Source: Haloarchaeobius amylolyticus
GTDB taxonomy: Archaea > Halobacteriota > Halobacteria > Halobacteriales > Natrialbaceae
Length of the DNA: 64,000 nucleotides
Reading direction: 5' to 3'
NCBI RefSeq assembly: GCF_026616195.1
Contig: NZ_JANHDH010000003.1
Coordinates: forward strand, 682,001-746,000
Part shown: in pieces, positions 41,546-51,353 of the stretch
How positions within the stretch are numbered: position 1 is the stretch's first letter
Layout of the letters: each line of letters begins with the position of its first letter
Notes under the pieces: generated by a model
The model's input: only the letters and a program-made list of their open reading frames with translations
Told to the model about the DNA's origin: nothing
Databases searched by the model: none
Translations under genes and position numbers: made by a program

Positions 41546-42991
41546 TCAATCGTCGGCCATCGGCTGGTCCGGCCGGTACTCCCGGCTGATGGCCTTCCAC
41601 TTGCCCGTCGAGAACCGGTAGTAGTTGATGGCGGCGGGCACGAACGTCTCGGCCGCGAACGACAGGTACAGCCCGAACAGCCCCAGCGCCGTCGTCGCGC
41701 CGAGGTAGGCGACCGGGATGGTGAACCCGAACATCCCGAGCACCTGGCTGTAGAACGGCCAGCGCGTGTCGCCACTGGCGTCGAGCGGCCCCGCGGTCGC
41801 GGACTTGACGCCCTGGCCGACCACCGCGAAGCAGGCGGCGTAGACCAGCGCCACCGCGATGGGGACCGCCGGGTCGTTCGGGTTGTCGACGAACAGCCGG
41901 ACGATGGGTTCCGCGAAGACGCCGACGAGCAGACCGGCGACGGCGTAGGTCGCAACCGAGAACACGATGACGCCCCTTGCGTAGGACTCCGCCTCGGCCT
42001 CGTCGCCGGCACCGAGTTCCTGCCCGACGAGGCTGCTCGACGCCAGCGCGAAGCCCCAGCCGGGCGTGTTCATGATGCCCCAGATGCGCCGGCTGATGAC
42101 GTAGGCCGCGAGGACGGTCGACCCGAACATGCCGACGATGGCGAGCATCGGGAACTTCGCGACCGTCCAGACCATGTTGCGGCCGATGACCGGCACGCCG
42201 ATCTTGACGAGCTGGCGGAGGTTCTCGAGGTCGGCGTACCGGCCGATGGGCGATACCTGGACCGGGAGCGCCCCGACGCCCGGCAGGCGACCTGACAGCA
42301 GTGCGACGACGAAGGTGGTCGTCACGAGGACGTTCGCGAGGACGGTCCCGAGGGCGGCCCCCGTCACGCCCATGCCGAGTTCGAAGATGAAGACGGCGTT
42401 GAGCGCGACGTTCGCCACGGCCCCACCGGAGCGAAGCAGCATCGGGGTCCAGGCGTCGTCGACGCCGATGTAGATGCGGCTCCCGATGAGGTTGAGCGCG
42501 GCGAAGGGGACGCCGAAGGAGAGTACCCGGAGGTACTGGGCCCCGAGGTCGACGACCTGCGGGTCGCTGGAGAGCACGTCGATAAGCTGGGTCGGGAAGA
42601 AGTGGAAGACAGTCATGACCGGGATGGTCACCACCACCACGAGGAGGACGCTCGACCGGATGGCCTGTGCGAGCTCGTCGTGGGCGTCCGCGCCGTATCG
42701 CTGGGAGACGAGCGCGATGGTACCCGCGGCGAAGCCGCCGCCGAGCGAGAAGGCGATGCCCCAGAACGGCGACGCCAGCCCGACGCCGGAGATGGCCAGC
42801 GGCCCGATGGCGATGCCGACCATCGCCACGTCGACCGCGTTCTTCGACATCCGGGCGATGCCGGTGACGATGCGCGGCCAGGAGAGTTCCGTGGTCCGCT
42901 TCACGTGGTCGCGCCGGAGCAGGCCGAGCCGGGCGAGTCCGAACCCTATCCAGAGGAGCAACAGGCGAATCGGGTTCGGAAGTCTGCGCAT
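41546..42991 (-). CDS. MATE-family efflux transporter
   Basis: 481 residues with twelve membrane helices in two six-helix halves. The first half includes MSKNAVDVAMVGIAIGPLAI and GTIALVSQRYGA, and the second GRNMVWTVAKFPMLAIVGMF and SSLVGQELGAGDEAEAESYA, all typical of MATE (DinF/NorM) proteins that export organic cations in exchange for Na+ or H+. Start taken at MRRLPNPIRLL; upstream extension looks non-coding. Confidence 0.9.
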   Translation of the reverse strand: MRRLPNPIRLLLLWIGFGLARLGLLRRDHVKRTTELSWPRIVTGIARMSKNAVDVAMVGIAIGPLAISGVGLASPFWGIAFSLGGGFAAGTIALVSQRYGADAHDELAQAIRSSVLLVVVVTIPVMTVFHFFPTQLIDVLSSDPQVVDLGAQYLRVLSFGVPFAALNLIGSRIYIGVDDAWTPMLLRSGGAVANVALNAVFIFELGMGVTGAALGTVLANVLVTTTFVVALLSGRLPGVGALPVQVSPIGRYADLENLRQLVKIGVPVIGRNMVWTVAKFPMLAIVGMFGSTVLAAYVISRRIWGIMNTPGWGFALASSSLVGQELGAGDEAEAESYARGVIVFSVATYAVAGLLVGVFAEPIVRLFVDNPNDPAVPIAVALVYAACFAVVGQGVKSATAGPLDASGDTRWPFYSQVLGMFGFTIPVAYLGATTALGLFGLYLSFAAETFVPAAINYYRFSTGKWKAISREYRPDQPMADD

Positions 42992-43119
42992 ACCGGGACT
43001 ATTTCGAACCGAAACAAATGTGTTGCGCCTCCGGACCTTCGTGTGGGGAGATGCCCAGTACCACGCGGACGACTGACAGGCCGAACGATTTTTTGTCGCC
43101 TGCACGAAGAGGCAAACGA

Positions 43120-45066
43120 ATGTCCGACGGGAGGGACCCCGCAGTTTCGGCCGGCGCGCCCGACCGCGAGTCGGTCGCACCGCCGCCGTCGTTCGTCGCA
43201 CAGGCGAACGTGACGGACCCCGACATCTACCGGGAGTTCGACGAGGAGTGGCCGGAGTGCTGGCGACGTGCGGCCGACAGGCTGACCTGGACCAGCCAGT
43301 ACGATTCCGTGCTCTCGACAGCGGATGGCATCGACTGGTTCCCGGGCGGGGAACTCAACGCCTCGTACAACTGCGTCGACCGCCACGTCGAGGCCGGGCG
43401 GAAGAACCACGCCGCCATCAAGTGGGAGGGCAAACTCGGCGAGACCCGTACCTACACCTACCAGGACCTCTACCGGGAGGTGAACGCCTTCGCGGCCGCC
43501 CTCCGAGAGATGGGCGTCGAGGAGGACGACGTGGTGACGCTCTACATGCCGGTCCTCCCCGAACTCGTGGTCGCGATGCTGGCGTGTGCCCGCATCGGCG
43601 CGGTCCACTCGGTCGTCTTCGCGGGCTTCTCCGCGGACGCGCTCGCGACGCGCATGGAGAACGCGGGGTCGGCGTTGCTCATCACCTGTGACGGCTACTA
43701 TCGCCGGGGCACCGCGGTCGACCTCAAGAGCAAGGCGGACAACGCCTGCCTCTCTGTCTCGCAGGACGTCGACCAGGTCGTCGTGGACCGACTCGAGGGG
43801 CCCAGCTACCCCGGCGACCACCGCAGCTACGAGGACTGCATCGACGCCCACGACGGGGAGGTCGTCGAGCCGGTCGCCCGCGAGTCCGGCGACCTGCTGT
43901 TCTACATCTACACCTCCGGGACGACCGGCGAACCGACCGAGGTCCGCCACACGACCGGCGGCTACCTCTCGCACGTCGCCTGGACGAGCCACGCCGTCTT
44001 CGACCTCGAGCCGAGCGACACCCACTGGTGTACCGCCGACGTGGGCTGGATCACCGGGCACTCCTACGTGGTGTACGGCCCCCTCGCCATCGGCGCGACG
44101 ACCGTCCTCTTCGAGGGGACGCCCGACCCGCCCGGCAAGGACCGCTTCTGGGAGGTCATCGAGCGCAACGCGGTCGACGTGTTCTACACCGCCCCCACGT
44201 CCATCCGGGCGTTCATGAAGTGGGGCGAGGAGGTCCCCGCGAGACACGACCTCTCCAGCCTGCGCCTGCTCGGGTCGGTCGGGGAGAGCATCGACGCGAC
44301 CGCCTGGGAGTGGTACCACGAGCACATCGGGGGCGGCGAGTGCCCCATCGTGGACACGTGGTGGCAGACCGAGACCGGCGGCGTGATGCTGTCGACGCTG
44401 CCCGGCGTCGACGAGATGCGACCCGGGTCGGTCGGTCGCCCCCTCCCCGGCATCGACGCCGAGGTCGTCGACGAGTTCGGCGAGGAAGCCCCGACAGGGG
44501 AATCGGGCCAGCTCGTCGTGACGAAGCCTTGGCCCGGCATGCCCGTGGCCCTCCGTGAGGGGACCGACTGGGCCCGGACCGCCCGCGGCGACCCCGACGA
44601 CGAGCACTGGGCGTACTCGACGGGAGACGGCGCGGTCGCGGACGAGGACGGCTACGTCACCCTGCTCGGCCGGCTGGACGACGTGGTGAACGTCTCCGGC
44701 CGCCGACTGGGCACCACCGAGATAGAGTCGGCCATCATCGGCGTCGAGGGCATCGCCGAGGCCGCCGTCGTCGGCGGCGAGGACGACCTGAAGGGGACGA
44801 CCATCCACGCCTACGTCAGCCCGGCCGCGAACGTCGCCGGGACCGACGACCTGCGCCAGCAGGTCCGGGCGGCCGTCGAGGACGCCATCGGCCCGGTCGC
44901 GGTGCCCGAGGAGATCACGTTCACCTCCGCGCTCCCGAAGACCCGGTCCGGCAAGATACTCCGCCGGTACCTCGAGGCCATCGCCAACGGCGAACAGCCC
45001 GAGGACACGAGTTCGCTCCGCAATCCCGAGGTCGTCGGCGAACTCGAGTCGCTCGTCGACGAGTGA
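43120..45066 (+). CDS. Acetyl-CoA synthetase-like protein with altered P-loop
   Basis: A 648-residue AMP-forming acyl-CoA synthetase close to Acs. It keeps VVFAGFSADALATRM, the substrate-pocket WWQTETGG, STGDGA, and the catalytic Lys near the end (PKTRSGKILRR). The phosphate-binding loop, normally TSGTTGKPKGV, reads TSGTTGEPTEV, with both Lys and the last Gly changed, and the hinge SGHR is SGRR. It may therefore be a slow, redirected or regulatory enzyme. A full canonical Acs lies 2 kb downstream. Upstream bases hold a GATTTTTTG stretch about 30 bases before the ATG. Confidence 0.85.
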   Translation: MSDGRDPAVSAGAPDRESVAPPPSFVAQANVTDPDIYREFDEEWPECWRRAADRLTWTSQYDSVLSTADGIDWFPGGELNASYNCVDRHVEAGRKNHAAIKWEGKLGETRTYTYQDLYREVNAFAAALREMGVEEDDVVTLYMPVLPELVVAMLACARIGAVHSVVFAGFSADALATRMENAGSALLITCDGYYRRGTAVDLKSKADNACLSVSQDVDQVVVDRLEGPSYPGDHRSYEDCIDAHDGEVVEPVARESGDLLFYIYTSGTTGEPTEVRHTTGGYLSHVAWTSHAVFDLEPSDTHWCTADVGWITGHSYVVYGPLAIGATTVLFEGTPDPPGKDRFWEVIERNAVDVFYTAPTSIRAFMKWGEEVPARHDLSSLRLLGSVGESIDATAWEWYHEHIGGGECPIVDTWWQTETGGVMLSTLPGVDEMRPGSVGRPLPGIDAEVVDEFGEEAPTGESGQLVVTKPWPGMPVALREGTDWARTARGDPDDEHWAYSTGDGAVADEDGYVTLLGRLDDVVNVSGRRLGTTEIESAIIGVEGIAEAAVVGGEDDLKGTTIHAYVSPAANVAGTDDLRQQVRAAVEDAIGPVAVPEEITFTSALPKTRSGKILRRYLEAIANGEQPEDTSSLRNPEVVGELESLVDE

Positions 45067-45164
45067 TTTCGGGTCTTCAGAAACAGACGAAACTCGAATC
45101 GCGTCTGAACGTCCCGAAGCCTCCCGAGAGGCCATCCACTGGCTCCACCCGGCCAACACAGGCC

Positions 45165-45174
45165 GAATATTTAT
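45165..45174 (+). promoter_or_regulatory. TATA element of the Bat-type regulator
   Basis: AATATTTATT, about 35 bases before the ATG, inside the palindrome-like GAATATTTATTC. It predicts a leader of only a few bases. Confidence 0.55.
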
Positions 45175-45204
45175 TCGCAATCGCCGAGAAACACGAAACG
45201 ACTG

Positions 45205-47010
45205 ATGTCACCCGGCCAGCACGACGAGTGCCTGACCCCTCGGGAGTTCGACGCTCTCAGGCGCGCCACCGAGACCTACCGCGAGGACCTGGTGGTGTCG
45301 CTGGCGGGACTCGTCGGGCTGCGGCCGGCCGAGCTGGCCCGCCTGCGCCCGGGTGACCTGACGGAACACGTCTGGAACGGACAGACCCACCACCTGCTCA
45401 CGGTCCGGGAGACGCCCGGCGACGAGGGCGACGGCCAGCAGGAGACCCGCCGCGCGTACGTCCCGGACCGCGTCGCCCACGACCTCCGGAAGTTCGCGAA
45501 CGCAGAGGGCGTCGCCGAGGACGACCCGCTGTTCGACGTGAGCGCCCGGCGCCTCCAGATGCTCGTCTCGCAGGCGGCAGACCGGACCGACGACGACCGC
45601 CTCGCCGCGGTCTCCTCGCGGGACCTGCGCCAGCACTTCGCGCACCGGTCGCTCGTCTACGACGGCGTCCCGGCCCGGGTCGTGCAGGCGGTCGGCGGCT
45701 GGAACAGCCTGGAGAGCCTCGACCAGTTCCTCACCGACCCCGACGAATCGGACATCGTGGCGGCCTTCGCCGGGGAGTCGGGGACCAGTAGGACGTCGCA
45801 GGCGGCCGGAAGACACGACGCATGGAACCACCCCGAACCAGCCCGCCAGCGCCAGCAGTCCGGGTCCGCCGAGCTGGTCGACTGCGTCGACGCGCTCGGG
45901 CAGGCGCTGGCCGACGCGGCGACCCGAGACGAGGTCGAGACCGCGGCCTGTGGGGCGCTCGCGGACCACTTCGCGGGCGTCTGGCTCTGCGACGAGGAGG
46001 GGACGGTGCGCGCGCACGCCGGGACCGGTCTCGGCGACGAGTCGGACACGGCGGTCGGGGAGGCCATCGTCGAGGCCGACGCCATCCGGAGCCTCACCGA
46101 CGACGCCCAGGAGGCGGTGGTCGTCCCCGCACCTGCGGGGGCGCTGCCGACCGGTGCCGGCCACTCCCTCTGTATCGTCGCCGTTCGCGCCGGCGAGACG
46201 GTCCACGGCCTCCTCTGCGCGGCGACCCGGGCCACCGACGATTCGACCAGACGGGTGCTGGTCGACGCCGGTCGGCGGGTCGGCCGGACCCTCACCGGCG
46301 TCGAGCGAAAGCGCCTCCTGCTGGCGGACACCGGCGTCGAGTTGACCTTCCGGTGTGCGGACCGGCGCTCGTTCCTCGTCGACACCGCGGTCGCGCTCGA
46401 CTGCACCCTCGAACTGGAGGGCGTGGTCCCGGGGAACGACGGCTCCCTCTTGCACTTCGTCACGGTCGACGGCGCGAGCGTCGGCGACGTGCTGGAGCAC
46501 GCCGACGGGACCGGCGCGGTCGCCGGGAGCCGTCTCGTCCGGGACTACGGCGAGCACGCCCTGCTGGAGTTCGTCGTCGACGGGCCGGCCATCGCGCCGA
46601 CGCTGGTCGAACGCGGCGGGACGGTCCGCAGCCTCAGCGTGCAGGACGGGAACGCCCGCGTGACCAGCGTCTTCTCGGACCGGACCGACGTCCGGGCCGT
46701 CGTCGATGCCGTGACCGACGCCTTCGCCGATTCGCGGCTGCTGGCCAAGCGCGAGGTCGAACAGCCGGTTCCGACGACCGCGGAGGTCGAACAGGTCGTC
46801 GACGAGGACCTCACGGAGAAGCAACGGACCGTCCTCCGGGCGGCGTTCCTCGCCGGCTACTTCGAGTGGCCGCGCGGGAGCACCGCCGAGGAGCTGGCCG
46901 CCTCGATGGACATCTCCTCGCCGACCCTGCACAACCACCTCCGGAAGGCCCAGCAGAAGCTACTGACCGCGGTGTTCGAGGACACCGACCGTCCCGTCGA
47001 CCGGGGCTAA
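45205..47010 (+). CDS. Bat-type regulator with an inactive tyrosine-recombinase domain
   Basis: 601 residues. About 1-195 is a tyrosine-recombinase catalytic-core fold: R40 in GLRPAEL, R142 in DLRQHFAHR and W166 in GGWNS match conserved positions, but the box-II His is R139 and the nucleophile Tyr is F175 (LDQFL), so it cannot cut DNA. About 215-350 is GAF-like, about 355-535 a Bat domain, and about 540-592 an HTH-10 (LTEKQRTVLRAAFLAGYFEW, AEELAASMDISSPTLHNHLR). It stands between two Acs-like genes and upstream of an acetate-type transporter, so it probably controls acetate use. Confidence 0.85.
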   Translation: MSPGQHDECLTPREFDALRRATETYREDLVVSLAGLVGLRPAELARLRPGDLTEHVWNGQTHHLLTVRETPGDEGDGQQETRRAYVPDRVAHDLRKFANAEGVAEDDPLFDVSARRLQMLVSQAADRTDDDRLAAVSSRDLRQHFAHRSLVYDGVPARVVQAVGGWNSLESLDQFLTDPDESDIVAAFAGESGTSRTSQAAGRHDAWNHPEPARQRQQSGSAELVDCVDALGQALADAATRDEVETAACGALADHFAGVWLCDEEGTVRAHAGTGLGDESDTAVGEAIVEADAIRSLTDDAQEAVVVPAPAGALPTGAGHSLCIVAVRAGETVHGLLCAATRATDDSTRRVLVDAGRRVGRTLTGVERKRLLLADTGVELTFRCADRRSFLVDTAVALDCTLELEGVVPGNDGSLLHFVTVDGASVGDVLEHADGTGAVAGSRLVRDYGEHALLEFVVDGPAIAPTLVERGGTVRSLSVQDGNARVTSVFSDRTDVRAVVDAVTDAFADSRLLAKREVEQPVPTTAEVEQVVDEDLTEKQRTVLRAAFLAGYFEWPRGSTAEELAASMDISSPTLHNHLRKAQQKLLTAVFEDTDRPVDRG

Positions 47011-47023
47011 CTGTCTAGTGTCG

Positions 47024-47041
47024 CGCCGGCGCCAGCCGGCG
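47024..47041 (+). terminator. Hairpin after the Bat-type regulator
   Basis: CGCCGGC and GCCGGCG arms with a GCCA loop begin 13 bases after the stop codon, followed by TCTCTATTT. This looks like an intrinsic-style transcript end, though archaeal termination mostly relies on the T-rich part. Confidence 0.5.
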
Positions 47042-47171
47042 TCTCTATTTCCGATAGTAACGGCGCGGAACAGAGAAACTGTTCGAGCGGGGCTGAAACG
47101 GCTGTTCTGGTCGAGATTCCATAATTAGTTCCCGCTTTTTTAGTGCGGACTGTGTATCGTTGTGCTGTACC

Positions 47172-49166
47172 ATGACAGGGGACGACACCGACGTCGAACT
47201 GGAGGCACGGCTCGAGGAGCAGGAACGGTTCGAACCGTCCACCTCGTTCGTCGAGCAGGCGAACGTCTCGGACGCGGACATCTACGAGACGTTCGAGGAG
47301 AACTGGCCGCAGTGCTGGGAGGGCGCGGCCTCGCTGCTCGACTGGGACGAGGAGTACGACACCGTACTCGACGACTCGAACCCGCCGTTCTTCGAGTGGT
47401 TCACCGGCGGCTCGCTCAACGCCTCGGCGAACTGTCTCGACCGACACCTCGACGAGCGAGGCGACGAGACCGCCATCCAGTGGGTCGGGGAGCCGACCGA
47501 CGAGGCCGACCGGAGCTACACGTACCGAGAGCTCCATCGCGAGGTGAACGAGTTCGCGGCGGCCCTGCGCGAGCTGGGCGTCGGCGAGGACGACGTGGTG
47601 ACGATGTACATGCCGATGATCCCAGAGTTGCCCATCGCCATGCTGGCGTGTGCCCGCATCGGTGCGCCCCACTCGGTCGTCTTCGCGGGCTTCTCCGCTG
47701 AGGCGCTCGCGACCCGCATGAACGCGGCGGACTCGGAGTACCTCGTCACGTGTGACGGCTACTACCGCCGCGGCGACGCCCTCGAACACAAGGAGAAGGC
47801 CGACGAGGGCCTCGCGGGCGTGGAACACGAGGTCTCGGACGTGGTCGTGGCCGACCGACTCGGCGACGCCTACGACCACCCGATGGGCGACGACCACCAC
47901 GACTACGACGACCTCGTCGCCCAGCACGAGGGCGCCGAGGTCGACCCGGTCGAGCGCGACGCCGAGGACATGCTGTTCCTCATGTACACGTCCGGGACGA
48001 CCGGGAAACCGAAGGGCGTCAAGCACACCACGGGCGGCTACCTCTCGTGGGCGGCGTGGACCTCCCAGGCCGTCCTCGACATCAAGCCCGAGGACACGTA
48101 CTTCTGCTCGGCCGACATCGGCTGGATCACCGGCCACAGCTACATCGTCTACGGTCCCCTCGCGCTCGGGACGACGACGATGATGTACGAGGGGACGCCG
48201 GACTACCCCGAGCAGGACCGGCTCTGGGAGATCATCGAGGAGTACGAGGCGACCCAGCTCTACACCGCGCCGACCGCCATCCGGGCGTTCATGAAGTGGG
48301 GGTCGGAGTACCCCGACCGACACGACCTCTCCAGCCTGCGCCTGCTGGGCACCGTCGGTGAGCCCATCAACCCGCGGGCGTGGAAGTGGTACTACAAGCA
48401 CATCGGGAACGAGGAGTGCCCCGTCGTGGACACGTGGTGGCAGACCGAGACGGGCGGCATGATGGTCACCACGCTCCCCGGCGTCAAGGACATGAAGCCC
48501 GGCTCCGCCGGCCCGCCGCTCCCGGGCGTCGACGTCCGCATCGTCGACGGTGCGGGCGACGAGGTCGAACCCGGCCGCGCCGGCTACCTCACCGTCCAGA
48601 AGCCGTGGCCGGGCATGCTCCGGACCCTGTACCAGAACGACGAGCGCTACATCCAGGAGTACTGGGCCGAGTACTCGGACACCGACAGCGACGACCCCGA
48701 GGACTGGGTGTACTTCCCGGAGGACGGCGCGAAGATCGACGAGGACGGCTACATCACCGTCCTCGGCCGCGTCGACGACGTCATCAACGTCTCCGGCCAC
48801 CGGCTGGGCACGATGGAGGTCGAATCTGCCATCGTCGGCGTCGAGGGCGTCGCCGAGGCCGCCGTCGTCGGCGGGAAGCACGAGATCAAGGGCGAGGCGG
48901 TCTACGCCTACGTCATCACCGAGGACGGCTACGAGGAGGGCGAGGACCTCCGCCAGCGCATCGTTCAGGGGGTCGAGGACGCAATCGGCCCCATCGCCCG
49001 GCCCGAGGCGGTCATCTTCACGCCGGAGCTGCCGAAGACCCGGTCCGGGAAGATCATGCGGCGACTGCTCGAGGACATCGCCAACGGCGACGAACTCGGC
49101 AACACCTCGACGCTCCGGAACCCCGAGATCGTCGAGGAGATCGCGGCGAAGGTCGCGGACGACTGA
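47172..49166 (+). CDS. acs: Acetyl-CoA synthetase (AMP-forming)
   Basis: 664 residues. All key motifs are present: TSGTTGKPKGVKHTTGG (phosphate loop), YTAPTAIRAFMKWG, the acetate-pocket WWQTETGG, the hinge VDDVINVSGHRLGT and catalytic Lys in LPKTRSGKIMRR. The usual TGD is changed to PEDGA, but the Asp is kept. It converts acetate, ATP and CoA to acetyl-CoA. A CTTTTTTAG element about 35 bases upstream is the likely TATA. It leads into the transporter genes downstream, forming an acetate uptake and activation unit. Confidence 0.93.
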   Translation: MTGDDTDVELEARLEEQERFEPSTSFVEQANVSDADIYETFEENWPQCWEGAASLLDWDEEYDTVLDDSNPPFFEWFTGGSLNASANCLDRHLDERGDETAIQWVGEPTDEADRSYTYRELHREVNEFAAALRELGVGEDDVVTMYMPMIPELPIAMLACARIGAPHSVVFAGFSAEALATRMNAADSEYLVTCDGYYRRGDALEHKEKADEGLAGVEHEVSDVVVADRLGDAYDHPMGDDHHDYDDLVAQHEGAEVDPVERDAEDMLFLMYTSGTTGKPKGVKHTTGGYLSWAAWTSQAVLDIKPEDTYFCSADIGWITGHSYIVYGPLALGTTTMMYEGTPDYPEQDRLWEIIEEYEATQLYTAPTAIRAFMKWGSEYPDRHDLSSLRLLGTVGEPINPRAWKWYYKHIGNEECPVVDTWWQTETGGMMVTTLPGVKDMKPGSAGPPLPGVDVRIVDGAGDEVEPGRAGYLTVQKPWPGMLRTLYQNDERYIQEYWAEYSDTDSDDPEDWVYFPEDGAKIDEDGYITVLGRVDDVINVSGHRLGTMEVESAIVGVEGVAEAAVVGGKHEIKGEAVYAYVITEDGYEEGEDLRQRIVQGVEDAIGPIARPEAVIFTPELPKTRSGKIMRRLLEDIANGDELGNTSTLRNPEIVEEIAAKVADD

Positions 49167-49270
49167 GCCGCTGACGACCGCCGGCCCCCACGCCGGCACC
49201 GGATAACTCGCACACCATCGGTTCTCGCAGCGACCGACCCAGCGACAGCCACATCCACATCACGACACGC

Positions 49271-49690
49271 ATGTCAGAGACGAACACGCAAACCGCGCAA
49301 CGCCCCGACCAGGGCGACGACGCGGCCGCACGCGAACAGGACATCGACTATCTGGAGGCGGAGATAAACATCTTCAAGCCCGCGACGCCGTTCATGCGCG
49401 ACCACCTGAAGGTCGTCTGGGCGACGTTCCTCGCCTGGGTGCTGTTCATCTTCGGGCCGGTGACGGCCACCGCCATCGCGCCCGACCTGATGACCGAGAC
49501 CATCGTCCTCGGCTTCCAGCTCCACTTCTTCCTGACGGCCATCGGCGCGCCGGCCGGGGCACTGCTCCTGTCGGTCGTCTACGCCCGCCAGCGCGACGCG
49601 CTGGACGACAAGTTCGGCATCGACCACTCGGCAGACCAGTCCGAGTCAGAATCACAGGCGGTCGCCGCCGACGGGGGTGACGAACAGTGA
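49271..49690 (+). CDS. DUF4212 small symporter subunit
   Basis: 139 residues with two membrane helices (about 50-70 and 80-105), a negatively charged start and an acidic end. The pattern FMRDHLKVVWATFLAWVLF with a Phe-rich second helix (GFQLHFFLTAIGAPAGALLL) is typical of the DUF4212 partner that precedes acetate-type sodium:solute symporters. Its stop overlaps the start of the transporter gene by one base. Confidence 0.88.
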   Translation: MSETNTQTAQRPDQGDDAAAREQDIDYLEAEINIFKPATPFMRDHLKVVWATFLAWVLFIFGPVTATAIAPDLMTETIVLGFQLHFFLTAIGAPAGALLLSVVYARQRDALDDKFGIDHSADQSESESQAVAADGGDEQ

Positions 49691-51351
49691 TGCCCGACGT
49701 CGTCCTCCAGATCGGCGAGACCGGCCTCGACGCCGGCTTCAAGGCCATCCCCGCGGCCATCACCGCCGGGATGCTCCTGCTGTTCCTGAGCATCGGCTAC
49801 GTGTTCCGCGTTGCCGACACCGACGGCCTCTGGGTCGCCGGACGTTCCATCGGGAACATCGAGAACGGCATGGCAATCGGCGCGAACTGGATGTCCGCCG
49901 CATCCTACCTCGGGGTGGCTGGCCTCGTCGGCTTGGCGGGCTACTACGGCCTCGCGTACCTGGTCGGCTGGACGGCGGGCTTCTTCATCCTGCTCATCTT
50001 CATGGCCGCCCAGTTCCGCCGGTTCGGCAAGTACACCGCCCCGGACTTCATCGGTGACCGCTTCTACTCCGACGGCGCCCGCGCCATCGCGGCGTTCACC
50101 ACCATCCTCATCGGGTTCGTCTACGCGGTCGGCCAGGGCCGCGGCATGGGCCTGATGTCCATCTACCTGTTCGGGACCGACTACACGACCGGCGTCGTCT
50201 TGCTCATGGGCATCACCATCGTGTACGTCGCGCTCTCGGGGATGCTCGGCGCGACCAAGAACATGGCCGTGCAGTACGTCATCCTCATCCTCGCGTTCCT
50301 CGCCGGCCTCTACGCGGTCGGCTGGTCGCAGGGCTACTCGACGGTCCTGCCCTACATCGAGTTCGGCAACGAGGCGACCTACGTCGCCACGCAGCTCTCC
50401 GCGGAGTTCTCCGCACCCTTCGCGAACGCCTCCTACTTCGTCTGGGTGGCGACCGCGTTCACCCTCATCGTCGGGACCTGTGGCTTACCACACGTCCTCG
50501 TGCGGTTCTACACCGTCGAGAACGAACGGACCGCCCGCTGGTCCTGTGTCTGGGGCCTGTTCTTCATCTGCCTGCTCTACTGGGGCACCGCCGCCTACGC
50601 GGCCTTCGGCGGCATCCTCGCCCAGGAGTCCGGCGTCAGCCCGAACGACGCCCTGTTCACGGGCACGCAGTCCGACGTGCTGGTCGTGCTGACGGCCCAG
50701 CTGGCGAACCTGCCGCAGTGGCTCGTCGGCCTCGTCGCCGCCGGGGCGGTCGCCGCCGCACTGGCGACGACCGCGGGGCTGTTCATCGCCGCCTCCTCGG
50801 CCGCCGCACACGACATCTACACGAACATCATCAACGAGGACGCCACCCAGCGCCAGCAGCTGCTCGTCGGCCGCGCGACCATCGTCACGCTCGGCGTGCT
50901 GGTCACGGTCGTCGCGCTCAACCCGCCGGCGCTCATCGGCGAACTCGTCTCCATGGCGTTCGCGATCGCCGGCTCGGTGCTGTTCCCGGTCTTCTTCCTC
51001 GGCCTGTGGTGGGAGAAGACCAACCGGAAGGGCGCCATCGCCGGTATGCTGACCGGGCTCGGGTTCTCCCTGCTCGGCATCGTGAACGAGGTCCTGCCGG
51101 GCTACGTCGGCTTCATCGACGGCGAGGTGCTCTCCCAGACCCTCGCGACCGTCATCCCGGCGACCTCCTCCGCGCTCGTCGCGGTCCCGGTCGTCTTCGC
51201 CGTCATCGTCGGCGTCTCGTGGGCGACGGAGGAACCCCCGGAGGACATCAAGAAACTGGTCCGCCAGTGTCACAGCCCCGAACCCATGCAGCGCATGGAG
51301 TCGGCGGAACAGGTCGTGAGTGACGGCTCGAACACCCCTGCAGACGACTGA
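49690..51351 (+). CDS. Sodium:solute symporter, acetate-permease-like
   Basis: 553 residues with thirteen membrane helices, SSS family (ActP-like). Recognisable blocks are WVAGRSIGNIENGMAIGANW, TAPDFIGDRFYSDGARAIAA, GTCGLPHVLVRFYTV and GLFIAASSAAAHDIY. The neighbours (Acs upstream, DUF4212 partner) point to acetate or another short monocarboxylate. An in-frame GTG one codon earlier is an alternative start. Confidence 0.9.
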   Translation: MPDVVLQIGETGLDAGFKAIPAAITAGMLLLFLSIGYVFRVADTDGLWVAGRSIGNIENGMAIGANWMSAASYLGVAGLVGLAGYYGLAYLVGWTAGFFILLIFMAAQFRRFGKYTAPDFIGDRFYSDGARAIAAFTTILIGFVYAVGQGRGMGLMSIYLFGTDYTTGVVLLMGITIVYVALSGMLGATKNMAVQYVILILAFLAGLYAVGWSQGYSTVLPYIEFGNEATYVATQLSAEFSAPFANASYFVWVATAFTLIVGTCGLPHVLVRFYTVENERTARWSCVWGLFFICLLYWGTAAYAAFGGILAQESGVSPNDALFTGTQSDVLVVLTAQLANLPQWLVGLVAAGAVAAALATTAGLFIAASSAAAHDIYTNIINEDATQRQQLLVGRATIVTLGVLVTVVALNPPALIGELVSMAFAIAGSVLFPVFFLGLWWEKTNRKGAIAGMLTGLGFSLLGIVNEVLPGYVGFIDGEVLSQTLATVIPATSSALVAVPVVFAVIVGVSWATEEPPEDIKKLVRQCHSPEPMQRMESAEQVVSDGSNTPADD

Positions 51352-51353
51352 CC

